A stretch of DNA of 34,472 bases from NCBI GenBank assembly GCA_036897095.1, contig JAYMSP010001232.1, positions 1 through 34,472 on the forward strand, written 5' to 3'. This DNA is from Plantago elongata. Its lineage: Eukaryota > Streptophyta > Magnoliopsida > Lamiales > Plantaginaceae. Position numbers and translations under genes: made by a program. Of this stretch, positions 1 to 11,242 are shown piece after piece (within the stretch, counting starts at the first letter, position 1; every line of letters begins with the position of its first letter). The notes beneath the pieces were generated by a model. The model was not told the origin of the DNA, ran no database searches, and worked only from the letters and a program-made list of their open reading frames with translations.

Positions 1-520
1 TTGATATGTAAATATGAGCGTAGTTCGTGTGTGTATTTCTCAGTTTCTAAGTGGTGATATTTATAGATGAATTTGAGAGTCGTTCGAATAGTATTCGTTA
101 GACCTTCTCAGAATTCAATCCGTTGATATCTCGAAATGAGTACTCAGAAGTTCCTTTCTCATTTTTCAAAGAGGACTATGCTTTGATCGACTTTTCAGCC
201 GATGCATTTAACGCACTGTACTATTTCTTGTCATTTAGTCTCAACGGACACATAAGCCTTTCTGAGAGCTAGCATGCTCTTTGACTCGGTGATGTCATAT
301 GTTTAGAGACATGTTTATGTATAATATTTGCATTATACATTATACTTTCTGGACATAGTCTATTTGATGAGACTAACCCTTATGTCTTCATCAAACTTGT
401 TCAATCTCCAGTCTTCAAATCTTCGATTAAAATCGATTGCTAGGGTCCTTCTTCATGGCCTTCTCAAGACATAAAATTACATTAAGAGACCTAAAAAATC
501 CTATTACAAGTGTAACTAGA
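1..520. other. No recognisable gene
   Basis: AT-rich sequence with no convincing reading frame, terminal repeat or RNA gene. It may be the decayed downstream part of the zinc-knuckle pseudogene that lies to its right on the minus strand, but I see no protein similarity that proves this. Confidence 0.4.
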
Positions 521-639
521 CTAACATACTAAGTGATTTCCTCTTTTACAATGTTCAAGTGAACCAAGAGTACTAGTCACCTTTTTGTAATAAAGATGAG
601 TTACATGTTGATTGATCAAAAATACTAACATATATTTCC

Positions 640-1490
640 AACAACGATCGACCCAATGACCGGTGCAAGTTGCCCTGGATAAACTTGGCTTGTTGAGCGT
701 TAGCATGAGTTCACATCCAATCCCCATACATGAACATCTCATTCGGTACTTCACCTCGGGAATCTGCCAACTCAAAACACTCATTTAAATTTCGTACTAG
801 GTGACCTAGAACCCCACAATAATTGGTCATCTTTCATATGCCAATCGAACCTGGATTTCCTGCCCCTCCGGTCCCGTAATAAGGATCATGCGATGTAAAG
901 GTTTTGTGATGTCCATCCGCACCTGAAACCTTAGCGATGTTCATAAGAAACCTTTACTATGCGAATTATCCATTGCCATAAAATTGCCCATAGCGTTACC
1001 ATGGCTCTATGCCTCATGCCAATAGGTAATCCCGAAGCACAAACGAAGAAGCTGCACTGATCAAAGCTAACAGATTGCGGATCATCAGCCTTCTCAAGCT
1101 CACGAAGGATCACCAAGTTCTTATCAAACTCCCAGGTTCCCTGACTCATAACCCTATTCTTCTCCGTCACATGTCGAAATTGGATGAGAATGCGGTCATC
1201 TCCAATCTTTTGCATTCGAACTACTCGTGAACGTTCCACCCGTTAACCATAGTGCGTTCGAAAGTCTCCAGATTGATGTTCTTGCGTGAAAGTACCCTCC
1301 CCACTAGACATAACGCATGATCCAGTGTTGATTGATTCCATATATCCGATGGGACACAAACTTTCTGACGTTCTGAATCTGTCAGACTCAATTGAGCATT
1401 GAAAGTATACGGTCCATAGCAAACAAAATTTTCGTAGGAGAGGAGAACTATGAGAGAGGAGACTGCACAATCAAACCAGACGTCCTGCAG
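640..1490 (-). pseudogene. DUF4283 / zinc-knuckle protein (LINE ORF1-type) remnant
   Basis: On the minus strand, three short frames together read like the DUF4283 plus CCHC-knuckle protein common in plant LINE-type retroelements. The first part (about 1470-1240) contains LCLVGRVLSRKNINLETFER. After a frameshift near 1235 it continues in another frame (1220-1000) with MSQGTWEFDKNLVIL and CSFFVCASGLPIGMR, the second half of DUF4283. Further down (about 830-690) come CGVLGHLVRNLNEC, a degenerate zinc knuckle, and MYGDWM followed by a stop, the usual post-knuckle motif. Such proteins are thought to bind the element RNA. Several frameshifts and stops make it non-functional. No reverse-transcriptase ORF2 was found beside it, so this is an isolated decayed fragment. 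The order and spacing of motifs make the family call fairly safe; the exact ends are not. Confidence 0.7.
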
Positions 1491-1980
1491 AATCACAAGA
1501 AAAAGGAAACAAACAACTCCAAACACCAGATTTAAGAGGAAGGTTAGGAAGGCTAGAAAAGAATAAAAACATATTACTGACGATAAATAGAAAAACAAAA
1601 GAAAGGAAAGCAGATCTACTAAATCAAATAAAGAACGTACAAACCAGGCCAAACAACCAAACAGGAGGAGTACGCCATGCTAATGTGCCTTGGATGATCC
1701 ACATCTCAGGGTCAGGCGCCGATGAGCAAATTGAACTACTCATGTGGCTGAGAGCCCTCACAGCCCAGGCACAACGACGCAATTATCAAGTCAGAGAAAA
1801 GAAAAGGAATGAGACTTACAAGAGGCAATAACTCAATCTTCAACCATGAAGAGAAGAGCTCTCAAGAAGAGAGGTTTTTTCCAACTTATCTTATGTGTAT
1901 TACACGCTCAGATTAATAAATACTACATCGAATATTATACTTTAGAGGGCATATAAAATCGCTTATAAAAGTTAAAGGGA
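1491..1980. other. No gene; open stretch of unknown meaning
   Basis: No recognisable gene. A plus-strand frame without an ATG stays open from about 1650 to 1831 and reads plausibly (for example WMIHISGSGADEQIELLMWL), but I do not recognise it and it may be chance. The part to about 1650 is probably the upstream portion of the minus-strand DUF4283 pseudogene. Confidence 0.3.
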
Positions 1981-1981
1981 A

Positions 1982-2070
1982 TTGACAATGAAGCGCAGCT
2001 TAGTTGGTAATACGCTTCACTCTAACTAACAGGTCTGGAATTCTAGTCACATTGCTGTTAAAAAAAAAAA
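1982..2070 (+). mobile_element. tRNA-derived SINE, copy 1
   Basis: A roughly 89-bp element. A tRNA-like head, GCGCAGCTTAGTTGGTAA, carries an RNA polymerase III A-box-like sequence. A degraded B-box region (GGAATTCTAGTC) follows, and the element ends in a run of A at 2060-2070. It is flanked by a nearly perfect 12-bp direct repeat, AGTTAAAGGGAA at 1970-1981 and AGTTAAAAGGAA at 2071-2082 (one mismatch), the expected footprint of target-primed insertion. The same family occurs at 2201-2288 and 28113-28210. Confidence 0.75.
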
Positions 2071-2200
2071 AGTTAAAAGGAAATATTGCTACATAACAAA
2101 GATCAGGGTTCAAATTGTCAAACATTAATGGGCAAACTTCTCCCCCTTAAGCAATTATCCTCTTGTTTATCTATCTTCACATTTTTAATTTAACACACTA

Positions 2201-2288
2201 TTTTTTTTTTCAAAATGGTGAAGATGACTAGAACCCGACTTATTGATTGGAGGTGAAGCATCTTATCAACCGAACTGCATTTCAATAT
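2201..2288 (-). mobile_element. tRNA-derived SINE, copy 2 (inverted)
   Basis: Reverse complement of the same SINE family. The poly(A) tail appears as a T run at 2201-2210. The B-box GGGTTCTAGTC lies at about 2225-2237 and the head, ATGCAGTTCGGTTGATAAG, at about 2263-2282. It lies about 130 bp from copy 1 in opposite orientation. I could not define a clean target-site duplication. Confidence 0.65.
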
Positions 2289-2800
2289 CATTAAACTAAC
2301 AATTTTAAATAACTATATAATTTTGAAACTAATCAAATAACTTTATAAAAAACAAAAATATAATACTGATTTATTACACACCTTATATACAAACCTATAA
2401 ATGATATACATTTTTAACTATATTTGAAATACATTTATTAACTCACTTATTATTTATCAAATAATTTTTCTTTTCGATATAACTTCATGTCAAATATCAC
2501 TAAGCGTTTGGTATGTGGTTAATGAAACAATTGAGTTGGTTACAGTTATTAGGTTTAGAAGGTCATTTTCCCATTTGTGTTTCGATACTTATTTTGCCGC
2601 CAGTCCATTTCCTAGAAATAGAAACGTATCCAAATGAATGTGTCCACCAACCGTGCTCAAGCTTCTCATTAAACAACAAAGAACGTAACGAATAAACAAA
2701 TGAATAATGATCCAAATAATCAACAAATATTTCCATTTCCACCCCCAAAAGATTGAAAAATTCGAAACCCACCCCAGACTTTTCTCGCCAGGTGCATTGT

Positions 2801-3601
2801 TTAACAACCTAAACATGGAGATAACAAAGGAACCTCAAAGACACTGTTTCCTTCCCCGAATTCAAATATCAACTTCCAGTCGGATGGTGTTAATGGCATT
2901 GTTGTTGCTTCCTCAATTTCGGCTTTAATCTCGACCTGTTGATGAACTTCTCCTTCATCTTCATGTTCTTCTATCTTTACTTGCTTCCTCTCAACTTGTT
3001 CGCATTCGTCACGGCCTCTTTTCCTGCAATCCACCAGATTCTCCGAAGACGGATTAAAGTTCTCAATATCAAGTGGAAAGTTGAGTATCGCCTTGCTCCC
3101 TCTGAGCTTAAATGCAGCCCTGTCGTAGGCTTTTGCCGCTTCTAAATCCGTTTCAAATGTTCCAAGCCAAACTCGGGTTCCCTTCTTGTTGGGGTCACGA
3201 ATCTCGGCTGCGAACTTCCCCCAAGGCCTTCGCCTGACGCCTCTGTAATGCCTAACATCACTATAGTTATTGTGTTCGTGTGTAACAACAACTTTCCTTC
3301 TAGACTCCGGAATTGCCACGTTCAAAGAAGGCCTTTTCTTTTGCGTGGAAATGACAGGTTTGGTCTCGAAATTGAAGTACTCGATGGTGTTTGGTGCAAC
3401 GAAACTGGGGTCGTTGTATGAAGAAGAGAAGCTGATGGTACTGGAGTTACTTGAAGTTCTTGAAATAGAATTGGATTGTTGAGAAAAGGATGAGGAACGA
3501 GGTGAAGGACAGTAGTTTTCGATGAAAGCGGAGTCGTCAAGGAGGTGTTGGCGTATCATTTCAAGAGTTGAAGTATCTGATGAACAAGAAGACATTGCCA
3601 T
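2801..3601 (-). CDS. AP2/ERF transcription factor, ERF group IX-like
   Basis: An intact, intronless 266-residue protein, the only clearly functional gene in the window. Residues 118-176 form a single AP2/ERF DNA-binding domain, with [17 protein letters not shown] and [20 protein letters not shown]. The [10 protein letters not shown] core is the ERF-type signature, expected to bind GCC-box DNA (AGCCGCC). The N-terminus has [12 protein letters not shown] (residues 12-23), a helix seen in group IX ERFs such as the ERF5/ERF6 type, then a serine-rich stretch (36-60). Basic clusters at 88-103 and 193-197 could serve nuclear import. The C-terminus is acidic (about 205-232) and ends with PLTPSDW and VPLLSP; TP and SP sites there resemble the MAP-kinase-targeted tails of ERF5/6/104-type activators. 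The likely role is ethylene, jasmonate or defence-responsive transcriptional regulation, inferred from the family. The ATG at 3601 is taken because it is the first in frame; a second ATG lies two codons later. Confidence 0.93.
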   Translation of the reverse strand: MAMSSCSSDTSTLEMIRQHLLDDSAFIENYCPSPRSSSFSQQSNSISRTSSNSSTISFSSSYNDPSFVAPNTIEYFNFETKPVISTQKKRPSLNVAIPESRRKVVVTHEHNNYSDVRHYRGVRRRPWGKFAAEIRDPNKKGTRVWLGTFETDLEAAKAYDRAAFKLRGSKAILNFPLDIENFNPSSENLVDCRKRGRDECEQVERKQVKIEEHEDEGEVHQQVEIKAEIEEATTMPLTPSDWKLIFEFGEGNSVFEVPLLSPCLGC

Positions 3602-3735
3602 TTCTTTGTTTGATTGTAATTAACCTTTTGATTGTGAGTACAAAGTGTTTGAGATCGATATACACACCTGAAGGAGTAAAGATTTGTTGAATGATTTGAG
3701 TGGAAATGATGGAGAGGAGAAGATGGTTTTATAAA
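3602..3735 (-). promoter_or_regulatory. Core promoter and 5' UTR of the ERF gene
   Basis: On the minus strand a TATA box (CTTTATAAAA) lies at about 3728-3736, roughly 127 bp upstream of the ERF start codon. Transcription would begin about 30 bp downstream of it, giving a 5' UTR near 95 nt. No convincing GCC box is visible in the nearby upstream sequence. Confidence 0.6.
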
Positions 3736-3839
3736 GGGATAGAGATTTGTTTGAGATGGATGGTTCCATGTTGGTGACAAGAAGCATCATGCCTTGGACT
3801 TGAAATTGCAAGTTGCAGCTAAGGTGGGAACACTAGAAT

Positions 3840-5427
3840 TCAATTTGGGGGGCAAAATAGTAAGTAAACATATTCTTTTTAATTTTTATTTCTCTTTTTC
3901 AATGAATGTTTTTTTAATTATGTGATAGTGTTTTGTTTTGAAACTGAGTACGAAAGTGACAATTATCTCTATTTTTATAGTTGCAGGAGGCCGTCTCTAC
4001 TTTGTATGCAAGCGAACATGATATAATCCACGAAATTAGATAGGAGTTTGAAGCAAACATAATATAATATATTAGACGAATTATACAAGATGCCTTTTAA
4101 ACATAAGTTAATTACATGCTTAATTTTGTATTTATAACTGTTACATTTTAGTTTAAAATATATTACGTACCTAAGTTACCAACTAAAACTTGAATGAAAT
4201 GAATATTAATTAGACTTAATTTTAATTAACTACTTACACATTTAACACAAATATTTGTAACTTAAAAAAATAACCTAAAATGTTTTTAAATAATCCCCAA
4301 AATTTCACATGCAACTCCTATAATAAACCCCGAAAAGTTTGTATTTATTTTAAAACAAAAAGAAAATCCCTTCCCCACCACCTCGTCAAAAATATAAACA
4401 GAGCTCCGACAATGTAAGTTACAGCTCCATTGAAGCTACAAGTACAAGAGATGCACCTGCAGTTCTGGTGAGCTGTAAATGATAGCGCGACTGAACTGTA
4501 ATAATAAAAGTTTTAGAGTTCATTTATAAAAAAAAGCTATAACTTTTGCGGCTTATTTTACAGTGAACTAAAACTAATTCAATAAGGAATAATAAAGAAA
4601 AGATAAAATAAGTTAAAAAGTGGAATATTTGGTGTACATGTAATTTTTAAATTAGGTATTTGTTAATTTTGAACTAAACTATAATAGTCGTTAATGTATA
4701 GAGATGAATGTGAAAAGGACATATTTAAGGATGGGATTTGTAATTTCTCCTAATATAAAATACTTGTTCAATGGGTTCGGTCGATTGTGCCACTATCTAA
4801 ATCCGTACGACCGTGTGAGTATACATTGTGCGGCGTCTTTGATGGGTGTTATATTGATGGTTGGTCCGGAGTTCCGGACAGGATACGTCGAAAATGTCGC
4901 ACCATTTAAGATGAGTACACCCAAAGTTTTATAAAGTTTAATGGCTTTTGAAAAAACGTGCACATTTTTTTTCGAGAATTCATAAAAAATAATTTTAAAA
5001 TTGGAATCGGGTTGATTTATAGTAATTTTGTGATGGGTTAGAACTGGGAAGTGTCCCCGGATGCACGCACAGTGAGGACAAAGTGTTCGTGGTAGAACGT
5101 ATTGGGACTTGTAGGTCACCATTATCGAAGAGAAGTCTAAGAGTACATTTTCGTCCAAATGGATAATTCTCGGTTGATATGATAACACATCAGTGTGAAT
5201 TAATAAAACAATCCGTTTTTCCTTACGAAAACATAAATTGATGACGAATTTTGTACACTAGTATATATTAATGAGAGGCTACAATATAAAAAAATTAATA
5301 TTATAATAGTAGATTGTGTGGGAGTATAAAATTATCAAGTAAATATAATGACATAGTCACCAAAAAGAACATATATACATACATCAATTTTGTATTTCAA
5401 GAAAATTGGGGATTTTAAAAAAAATAT
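3840..5427. other. Gene-poor AT-rich region
   Basis: No recognisable gene. Two overlapping frames, 4704-4934 (plus) and 4793-5188 (minus, 131 aa), have no motif I know. The minus frame includes LCPHCACIRGHFP, but I cannot assign it and both may be chance. An imperfect inverted pair around 4415-4480 (TTACAGCTC and GAGCTGTAA) could be a small hairpin or MITE remnant. Confidence 0.4.
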
Positions 5428-5429
5428 TA

Positions 5430-5529
5430 CTCCCTCAGTCCTACTAAAATATATTTTTATATTTTCGACGTCTTATTAAAATGAAATAATTTTTTATTTG
5501 TAGAATAACCTTCACATACAATTCATTTT

Positions 5530-5572
<43 letters not shown>

Positions 5573-5622
5573 TTTTAAATGTGCAACATCAAATTGTTTT
5601 ATTGTTAATGAAACGGAGAGAA
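5430..5622. mobile_element. Stowaway-like MITE, first copy
   Basis: The left end CTCCCTCAGTCC follows TA (5428-5429). The right end ACGGAGAGAA is followed by TA (5623-5624). The ends are imperfect inverted repeats matching the CTCCCTCCGTCC-type termini of plant Tc1/mariner MITEs, which duplicate TA on insertion. The 193-bp length fits. A TA microsatellite has expanded inside it. Confidence 0.65.
5533..5569. repeat. TA dinucleotide microsatellite
   Basis: About 18 uninterrupted AT/TA repeats inside the first Stowaway-like element. Expected to be length-polymorphic. Confidence 0.9.
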
Positions 5623-5691
5623 TAATTAGTTTAATTAAATCAGTGATGTCCATATCTGGAATGATTGATGAAATAATAGCATTTAATATTA

Positions 5692-5920
5692 CTTTATCCG
5701 TCTCGCTAGAAGTAAAATAATTTTTCGTTTTTAACGTTCGATCAAAGTGAAATAATATTTTATTTATGGAAATAAATCGACAATGCAACTCATTTTTAAT
5801 CATACATTATTGGATTCACATGTACTTTTATATCTCAAACTCGTTTTTAACTATATAACATATATTTTTCTTTGAAATTTTATAAAATTAAATTGTTTCA
5901 TTATTATGTGACGGTGGGAA
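5692..5920. mobile_element. Stowaway-like MITE, second copy
   Basis: The left end CTTTATCCGTC follows TA at 5690-5691. The right end ACGGTGGGAA is followed by TA at 5921-5922. Its interior shares motifs with the first copy (AAATTGTTT near the right end, AAATAATTTTT near the left). The 229-bp length fits a Stowaway MITE. The left terminus is more degraded than that of its neighbour. Confidence 0.55.
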
Positions 5921-6418
5921 TATTATAGTAAATTTCAACGCAGATTAAATACTACTTGTATTCACGTTGAAGGTTGTTTAGAGAAGATACATTTGCCACA
6001 TGGGCTGCTATCTACGTACAACGACGTGGCAATTTTTATTACTCTCGATCGTAGTCTCATAATAGACCTTGTGTTTTCGGATCAAATATAAGAAACTCAT
6101 GACTTCATTTTATTAAATTAATGCTACTAAATGGATATTGTAATGCTCATAAAACGACTTGAAGCGTCAAAGAGCGTTAACCATCTTAAAACATTTTATT
6201 AACGAGTTCATGAAAGTTACTAATTCAACAACGTAATTCGATTGGAAGTAAAATTTAAATTATTTATCATTATCAACGAATAATCTTGTTTGATATATAC
6301 GAATTGTTTTTGTGAGTTCCATCTTCAACTCCATTATTAAAAGAAATATTTAAAAAGTGGGTCTGTTTCGACATACTAATTTATTCGTTACAATTATTCA
6401 CATATCTTTAACCTTATC
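5921..6418. other. Intergenic, no gene seen
   Basis: AT-rich sequence between the second MITE and the left LTR of the first Copia element. No feature recognised. Confidence 0.5.
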
Positions 6419-6949
6419 TGTTAAGAATTCCTATCAATAACGCCGATCAAAAACCACCAAACAATCGCACAAACCAAAACAAGCCAGACACAAAGTAATT
6501 TACGTGGTTCAATTGGATAAATCCAGATCTACGTCCACGAAGAATCAAAAGCTTTATTACTTCGTCGTCTTCTCGATTACACCTTGTTACAGAGAATAGA
6601 GCTAGAATTACAACACCAAATTCAACTCCTAAACTCACAACAACAACACACTCAACTAACTATCACAGAGAGCAAAGAAAACAGGTGAAATTGAACTAGT
6701 TTGCATGAGAATTAAGCAAGCTATTCCTCCTGCTCTGTTTTATACTTCAGGCCGGAAGAAGAAAACCGCCAAGTGAGCAGGAACCGTTCGATTCAACAGA
6801 TACAATTAATCCAACGACTGAGACAAAAATGTGTTTCAACTTACTACATGATATTACGTTTTCTCCTTTCCAGTTGTAACAAACTTGCATTGTAAATTGC
6901 ATACCGATCCACACACTTCTGTAAATGCTCGAAACACCCACAAACTTCA
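6419..6949 (-). repeat. 3' LTR of the first Copia element
   Basis: In plus orientation it begins TGTTAAGAATTCC and ends ACTTCA; in element sense it is TGAAGTTTGTGG...TTAACA. About 531 bp, collinear with 11243-11775. The adjoining CAATCTCCACCTTGATGAG (6950-6968), read on the minus strand, gives AAGGTGGAGATTG, the polypurine tract. Confidence 0.88.
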
Positions 6950-7062
6950 CAATCTCCACCTTGATGAGAAGGATTTCAGAAGCAATAACACTCCATCACC
7001 TTCTCTTTATTTACTACTATCTAATCACCTGACAGTAGCTTCCAGCACCCTGTGCTCCAACA

Positions 7063-10000
7063 TTAACCATTCTCAACTCCAACCAAGATTAGACAATGCA
7101 AGAACTTGGATGGAATCAAGGATTTAGTCAACATGTCTGCTGCATTTTCCAGTGTAGAGACCTTTGTGATTTTCACTTCACCCTTCTCCGTAATGTCTCT
7201 CACAAAATGCAGTCTCACATCAATATGCTTTGACCTCTCATGAAACATCTCATATTTTGACAGAAATATTGCACTTTCACTTAAAATAGTAACAGCTCCT
7301 TGCTTGAGCCTAAACTCCCACAATATACCTTTCAACCATAATCCTTCTTTCACAGCTTCAGTAATAGCCATGTACTCTGACTCAGTTGTTGATAATGCAA
7401 CAACACTCTGAAGATTTGACTTCCAACTGATAGCTGATCCAAACAATGTGAAGATATAACCAGACTGAGATCTCCTGTTATCCAAGTTTGTTGCATAATC
7501 AACATCTACATATCCCAGAACTGGATCTCCTCCCCATTTCTCATTCCTGCAAAACTTAATACCCACATCTGTAGATCCTTTCAAATACTTGAGTATACAC
7601 TTCAAAGCATTCCTATGTTGTTCCCCAGGATTGAACATATATCTGCTAGTCACACTTATAGCATAAGCCACATCAGGTATGCTACACACCATAGCATACA
7701 CTATGCTTCCAATGGAATTAGCATAGGGTATGTTACTCATATGCTCCACCTGTTCTTAGTATCAGGGCTATGTTCCAGAGATAGCCTAAAATGTTGAGCA
7801 ATTGGAATGCTACTGGATTTGCATTCTTGCATATGAAATCTCTAGAGTACTTTCAATAGGTAATCACACCGACTTAGCTTTAAAGATCCAACCTTCACGT
7901 CTCTATAAATGTCCATGCCTAGAATCCTTCTAGCATTTCCTAAATCATTCATCTCAAACCTGTTGCTAAGTTGCTTCTTTACTTTTGTTATCTCATTAAT
8001 GCAGCTACTTGCAATAAGCATGTCATCAACATATAATAGCAAGAATGTGTTAATTTTAGTTTCTTCTCTCTTCAAGTATACACAGCTGTCAAATTCAGAC
8101 TTAGTAAATCCAATTTTTTTCCAGATACTCACTGAATTTCTTATACCACTGCCTTGGACTTTGTTTTAACCCATATAGTGATTTCTTCAGCAGACATACT
8201 TTATCTTGATTTTCAGGTTGAATGAAACCTTCAGGCTGATGCATATAGATGATTTCTTCAAGATCTCCATGTAGAAATGTAGTTTTTACGTCCAGCTGTT
8301 GAATTCCATATCAAATTGAGTTACCATTCATAGTAGAATCCTTATGGAGGTGTGTTTGACTACTGGAGAGAAAATGTCATCGTAGTCAACTACTTCCTTC
8401 TATGTGAATCATCTAGCAACCAATCTTGCCTTGTATCTAATCTGTTTGAATTGGTAACTTCAATTTTCCTTTTGCATATCCATTTGCAGCTGACTATTCT
8501 CTTGTTTGGAGGTTTATTCACTAACTTTCAGGTTTTGTTCTTCTCTAGAGATAACAGCTCTTCCTGCATGGCAAGCATCCACTCTTGTTTCTGAGCATTA
8601 ATACTGGCTTCATGGAAATTTTGAGGTTCATGATACTCAATGTCTTGACATGTGCTCAGAGAGTAAGCAACCATACTACTGACACCATACATCTTAGGTT
8701 CCATGTGCTCTCTTATCTCTAGTGAGCTGGAAATTCTTGATTTCCTAAGTGATCACAGGAGTTTCCTTCATTTTGGTGCATTTTCTCTTTTGTACCACAT
8801 GTTGGTTAACATCCTCACTCTCCAGTTGGTTTTGATTCTCATTAGTAACTGTAGCAGGAGCTTCATTCCTCTCTGATGTATTTTGAGAATTATCTGGCTC
8901 AGGGGTTTGTTGAGGTTGTTCAGCTTCTTGTGGTGATGGTGGTTCAATGATCTTATCATGTTCCCTTCAGTTTTTTCATTATCACCCACAAGCTCCACCT
9001 CAATCTCAGAGTCCCTGAAACTGTGCATGTCTGTAGAGAGTGAAGTTTCACTACTCTTGTATGGGAAAGTCAGATCATCAAATATGACATCCCTACTAAT
9101 TATCACCCTTTGAGAGCTCTTCTCTGTACACCAGAGCTTATAACCCTTCACTCCTTTTGGGTATCCTATGAACACACTTTTTTGTCCTTAGCTCCAGTTT
9201 ATCTTGTCTAATGTGAGCATAGGCCAAACAACCAAATACTCTCAAGTGAGAGTAGCTCTTAGTTTCTACTGCTGATGATGGTGTTTTATTCACCAAATAG
9301 CACTAAGTGGAGACAGCTTCTCCCCAGAATGACTTGGTACCCCCAGCTTGAAACATGATATATCTGGTTCATTCTAGTAGAGTTCTATTCATTCCCTCTA
9401 CCAGACCATTCTACTGAGGAGTACCTGGTATAGTCCTATGTCTCTTGATACCCCTTTCACTAAAGTAGTGATTGAATTCCCCAAATAGAAACTCTAGGCC
9501 AATTTCAGTTCTCAGGGCTTTAACCTTCATGCCTTTCCCATTCTTAACTTCTGCACACCACTCTTTAAACTTGGAGAAAGCATCACTCTTGTGCTTTATG
9601 ACATAATCCCATACCTTCCTGGTATAGTCATCTATCAGAGACATAAAATGCCTCCCTCCACCATTGTTTAAACCTTAGCAAGTCCCCAAAGATCTGAGAG
9701 AATATAATCTAGGGGAGTTGTACTTGTGTGTGTTCCAGTGGGAATGAGTTTCTCTTTGCCTTTCCCTGAATGCATTCTTCACAGGTTTGTAATTTCCATT
9801 TTTCTAGTATCAAAGACTTGCTTCTTGTGCATCTCATGTATGCCTTTTTCACTCACATGAGCTAATCTCTTATGCCATAATTTAGTGCCATTGATACTGG
9901 CTACTACTACATCACCTGTAACTACTCTACACTTCATGTAGTATAGCTTGTTTCTTCAAATACCACTCATAACAGCTGATGAATTCTTATTATAGACAGT

Positions 10001-11185
10001 GAGCACACCATTTTAAGAAGTGAACTTAAAACCTTTATCCTCTAAGGTTCCCAGTGATATCAAATTTCTTTTGAGATCAGGAATATACCTGACATTTGTG
10101 AGAAGCTTCACAGAATCATCATCCATCTTGAGTTATACATTTCCAGTTCCTTGTATGTTGCATATCGATATCATGTCATTTCCCAGCATCACATTTCCAC
10201 CATATCTCATCTTTAGATTGATAAACCACTCCTTGTAAGGACAGATGTGGAATGAGCATCCAGAGTCCAGGATCCACTCATCACTGGCTTGTTCTCCAGT
10301 GATATTAAGCACCTCTACAATGTTCAACACTTAACCATCGAATTCTGCATTTCCTGCAAATTCACTTGAAGGTCCAGCTCTATTTCCTTCCTTCTGTCTC
10401 TTAAGGAGAAAACAATTCTTCTTGAGATGCCCAGGCTTCTTGCAATGGTGACAGATCCTGGTTTCTCTATTAACATTTGGCATCATAGCAGGTGATTTTC
10501 CTTTCACCTCCTTGTTGAACTTATTCTTTTCATTTTGTGGTTGAAACTTTGGTTTGTTGTTGTAACTCCTCACCATAAGTTCCTCTCCAGACACACTTCC
10601 GTTCTTCAAGGAATCCTTCTGCTGCTCTTTCTATCTAATCAAGTATCTAACCTCTTCGAGAGTGACTTTCTTCTGTCTAGTGAATGCAATGGCATCTTTG
10701 ATACTCTCATAGGACTTTGGTAGAGAGTTGAGTAGAATAATAGCCTTATCCTCATCCGGTAGCCTTGAATCTTCGATACTATCCAAATCATCAAGCATCT
10801 TATCGAACACTGTCAATTGTTCAATGACACTTCAATCGGGATTCATTCGGTACAAGTAGAGTTGAGATTTCATGAATAACCGTCGAGCAAGCGATCGTGT
10901 TTGATACAAAGAATCAAGCTTGTTCCATAGATCTGCACTGGTTGCTTCCCTTGCAACTTCTCTCAATGGCTCATCACCAAGGCTCAGAATGATTGTTGTA
11001 CGAGCCTTACCATTCATCATTTTCCACTCCTGATCGGTTACCTTCTCCGGTAACTTATCTATCAACATTAGAGCCATCTCCAAACCTTGTTGGAACAAGA
11101 TAGCTTCGATTTTGATTTTCCACAACACAAAATCGTTGGTACCTGTGAACTTATCGACATCAATCCTTGTCAATCCCATTCTCAC
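7063..11185 (-). pseudogene. Copia gag-pol polyprotein, disrupted
   Basis: Gag (11185-10631) is of the UBN2 type with FTGTNDFVLWKIKIEAIL. The nucleocapsid zinc knuckle CHHCKKPGHLKKNC lies near 10440. The protease motif EWILDSGCSFHI is at about 10290. Integrase (about 9900-9350) includes TPQ, stop, NGLVEGMNRT, and the post-integrase segment RVFGCLAYAH to VFIGYPKGVKGYKLW spans about 9260-9120. Reverse transcriptase carries the YVDDML catalytic box near 8020. RNase H has YVDVDYA and STTESEYMA (7500-7360). The gag-protease part stays in one frame and is broken only by single stops at 10832, 10631, 10331 and 10133. The middle (about 8140-8770 and 9180-9410) also has frameshifts. The integrase second catalytic aspartate motif reads RTEIGLEF, with E where D is normal. 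No functional polyprotein can be made. Confidence 0.92.
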
Positions 11186-11218
11186 TACTCAAATCGGCGA
11201 TTACAAACGAAACTCCTC

Positions 11219-11242
11219 TGAGTTCCCACACACGGCACCACT
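11219..11242 (-). promoter_or_regulatory. Primer-binding site region of the first Copia element
   Basis: Directly inside the 5' LTR end (TTAACA), the minus strand reads AG then TGGTGCCGTGTGTGGGAAC. It begins TGG as expected for pairing with a tRNA CCA end, but it is not the common initiator-methionine type (TGGTATCAGAGC). The primer tRNA is not identified. Confidence 0.5.

Noticed and set aside
3556..3780. Upstream ORF overlapping the ERF start
   Set aside because: Its start lies upstream of the TATA box, so it would not be in the ERF transcript.
4793..5188. 131-aa minus-strand frame
   Set aside because: No domain, no promoter, and an overlapping plus-strand frame of similar quality. Kept only as a note in the intergenic entry.
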